Of a DNA stretch of 7,211 nucleotides, positions 5,965-7,211 are shown one piece after another. The stretch is from JALOAT01 sp041677345. Lineage in GTDB: Bacteria; Pseudomonadota; Gammaproteobacteria; Thiohalomonadales; Thiohalomonadaceae. Made by a program: the position numbers and the translations under genes. The notes beneath the pieces were generated by a model. That model did not search any database. It saw only the letters and a list, made by a program, of their open reading frames with translations, and was not told the origin of the DNA. The DNA is taken from NCBI GenBank assembly GCA_041677345.1, contig JBAYQE010000117.1, positions 1 through 7,211 of the forward strand, read 5' to 3'. How positions within the stretch are numbered: the stretch's first letter is position 1; every line of letters begins with the position of its first letter.

Positions 5965-7131
5965 TTACGCGGCCCGCGATGCCATCACCTGCTGCACCAC
6001 TCTCCCGATATTCCTCATCTGCCGCTCGTCGAACGTCGGATCCACCGGGAACATCACACCACTTTCTCCAAGGCGACGGGCGACCGCCAGCCGTACCGGT
6101 GGACGCATCTCGCCCTTGTCGAAGGCCTTTTCGAGGTAGATCTCCGAACACGATCCTGACCCGCACGCCACACCCGCGGCTCGCAGACGTTTCACGAGTT
6201 CGTCGCGTGATGGTAGACGGTGGTTCGCCTCCTGCTCGACGAACGCGTAGAATTTGTAATAGGCATGCTCCACCAAAGGGCCAGGCATCGGGATCCGGAA
6301 CCCCGCGATGCCACCCAAGCTCTCAGCCAACACGCGCGCGTTGCGCCGTCGTTGCTCGTTCCACGCGGGAAGCTTGCGAAGCTGAATCCGTCCGATGGCG
6401 GCCTGCATTTCGGTCATGCGCTGATTCGACCCGAATGAACCATGCAGCCACCGAAACGTCGTACCATCCGAGGGCATCCGGGTGGTCTCGAAATCCTTGC
6501 CATGATCCTTCAGTGACCAAATCTTCGCCCATAGTGACGCGTCATTGGTCGTTATCATCCCGCCCTCGCCCCCGGTACTGATAATCTTGTCCTGGCAGAA
6601 TGAAAACGCGCCCGCATGGCCGATCCCACCGACCGGGCGTCCCTTGTAGACCGCTCCGTGTGCCTGGGCACAATCCTCGACCACGAAAAACCCATGTTCA
6701 GCGGCAAGCTCCATTATCGGGTCCATGTCACATGGCCAGCCCACCAAGTGCACGGCCACTATGGCCTTCGTACGCGGGGAAAGTGCCTGTTTGATGGTCT
6801 CCGCCGTAATGTTCTGCGAATCGGGATCGACATCCGCGAATCTCACACGTGCACCCAGGCGAACTGCGGCACTTGCTGATGCGATAAACGTACGGGGCGT
6901 AGTAATCACCTCATCCCCTGGGCCAATCCCCATTGCCTCGAGTGCCAATTCCAGTGCAACCGTCCCGTTTGCCACCGCGATCGCTTCACGGACACTGCAG
7001 TGCGCGGCGAATTCGCGTTCGAACTCCCTACACTCCGCGCCGGTCCAGTAGTTCACCTTGCCAGAGCGGAGGACGCGTACCACAGCATCAACTTCGTCTT
7101 CACCATACACGGGCCAGGTTCGCCCCAACAT
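5965..7131 (-). CDS. DegT/DnrJ/EryC1/StrS-family sugar aminotransferase (PLP-dependent)
   Basis: The 388-residue enzyme is a fold-type I PLP aminotransferase that would transfer an amino group, normally from glutamate, to a 4-keto (or 3-keto) nucleotide sugar in the cytoplasm. Evidence in order: ANGTVALELAL (54-64) for the PLP phosphate, VEDCAQAHGA (151-160) with D153 contacting the pyridine nitrogen, FSFCQDKIISTGGEGG (176-191) with K182 as the likely Schiff-base lysine, SNQRMTEMQAAIG (235-247), and GSGSCSEIYLEKAF (324-337), all family hallmarks. The ATG at 7131 has an AAGGGAG ribosome site 6 nt upstream. Being directly upstream of the 4,6-dehydratase, it most likely aminates that enzyme's 4-keto product (PglE/PglC role), giving UDP-4-amino-4,6-dideoxy-GlcNAc or its C4 epimer. 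The stereochemistry and exact sugar cannot be told from sequence. The gene is complete. Confidence 0.92.
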   Translation of the reverse strand: MLGRTWPVYGEDEVDAVVRVLRSGKVNYWTGAECREFEREFAAHCSVREAIAVANGTVALELALEAMGIGPGDEVITTPRTFIASASAAVRLGARVRFADVDPDSQNITAETIKQALSPRTKAIVAVHLVGWPCDMDPIMELAAEHGFFVVEDCAQAHGAVYKGRPVGGIGHAGAFSFCQDKIISTGGEGGMITTNDASLWAKIWSLKDHGKDFETTRMPSDGTTFRWLHGSFGSNQRMTEMQAAIGRIQLRKLPAWNEQRRRNARVLAESLGGIAGFRIPMPGPLVEHAYYKFYAFVEQEANHRLPSRDELVKRLRAAGVACGSGSCSEIYLEKAFDKGEMRPPVRLAVARRLGESGVMFPVDPTFDERQMRNIGRVVQQVMASRAA

Positions 7132-7211
7132 GCCGCTCTCCCTTGGTGATGATTCAAGTGCGCATTCAACAGGTCTTCACGGCCCATTCACGGCGCCGTG
7201 AACCTTGTGCA
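7132..7211 (-). promoter_or_regulatory. Upstream edge of the aminotransferase-dehydratase operon
   Basis: This holds the aminotransferase ribosome site (AAGGGAG on the minus strand, complement of 7138-7144) and a symmetric element further out. All three minus-strand frames entering from the right edge stop within 7166-7190 (TGA at 7168-7166, 7179-7177 and 7190-7188), so an upstream minus-strand gene, if it reaches the window, ends here. The latest of these peptides, ending REWAVKTC, would leave a 34-nt gap to the next ATG, but none is recognisable as a protein. No -35/-10 promoter is evident. Confidence 0.45.
7176..7202. repeat. Perfect 16-bp palindrome with an extra direct half-site
   Basis: TTCACGGCGCCGTGAA at 7187-7202 is its own reverse complement. 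A further direct copy of the half-site TTCACGGC occurs at 7176-7183, 11 bp (about one helical turn) from the copy at 7187. The arrangement suggests cooperative protein binding on one DNA face, or in RNA a hairpin between 7176-7183 and 7195-7202 with an 11-nt loop. No U-tract follows on the minus strand, so it is not an intrinsic terminator for an upstream gene. It may partly overlap the end of an upstream coding region. Confidence 0.5.

Noticed and set aside
1..7211. CRISPR arrays, tRNA or rRNA genes, insertion sequences, integrase attachment sites
   Set aside because: I saw no regularly spaced repeats, no tRNA-like cloverleaf at gene ends, no transposase-like protein and no terminal inverted repeats bordering any segment.

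Overview
The window is a piece of a surface-glycan (exopolysaccharide, O-antigen or protein-glycosylation) biosynthesis locus from a bacterium with fairly GC-rich DNA. The gene set and protein style (GT2 transferase, AsnB-type amidotransferase, membrane-anchored CapD/WbpM/PglF dehydratase, DegT aminotransferase) best fit a Pseudomonadota, probably beta or gamma. This placement rests on resemblance only and no species can be named.

Layout from left to right. At 1-96 there is a possible last stretch of a plus-strand gene (stop at 42-44), followed by a clear plus-strand intrinsic terminator. At 96-998, minus strand, lies a family 2 glycosyltransferase. At 999-1231 is a 233-bp divergent promoter region unusually rich in small palindromes, with a terminator-like hairpin and a weak sigma-54-like match. 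At 1232-3198, plus strand, is a full-length asparagine-synthase-type amidotransferase whose reading frame is broken once, near 1837: the glutaminase half and the synthetase half are in different frames but otherwise look intact. At 3216-3827, plus strand, is a DUF218/YdcF-like membrane-anchored protein, 17 nt behind the amidotransferase and probably co-transcribed. At 3828-3986 is a convergent gap without a convincing gene. At 3987-5924, minus strand, is a polytopic UDP-sugar 4,6-dehydratase, and at 5965-7131, minus strand, a PLP-dependent sugar aminotransferase directly upstream of it in one operon. At 7132-7211 is the upstream edge of that operon, with a perfect 16-bp palindrome plus an extra direct copy of its half-site.

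How the genes may work together. The dehydratase and the aminotransferase catalyse consecutive steps of the known route from UDP-GlcNAc to UDP-4-amino-4,6-dideoxy-GlcNAc, the precursor of UDP-di-N-acetylbacillosamine and related sugars. The glycosyltransferase would add a sugar to a growing glycan. An AsnB-type enzyme in such a locus usually amidates a carboxyl group, for instance of a uronic acid. The DUF218 protein has an unknown envelope role. No system beyond glycan synthesis is evident. The points most worth checking are the amidotransferase frameshift and the two palindrome-rich regulatory regions.
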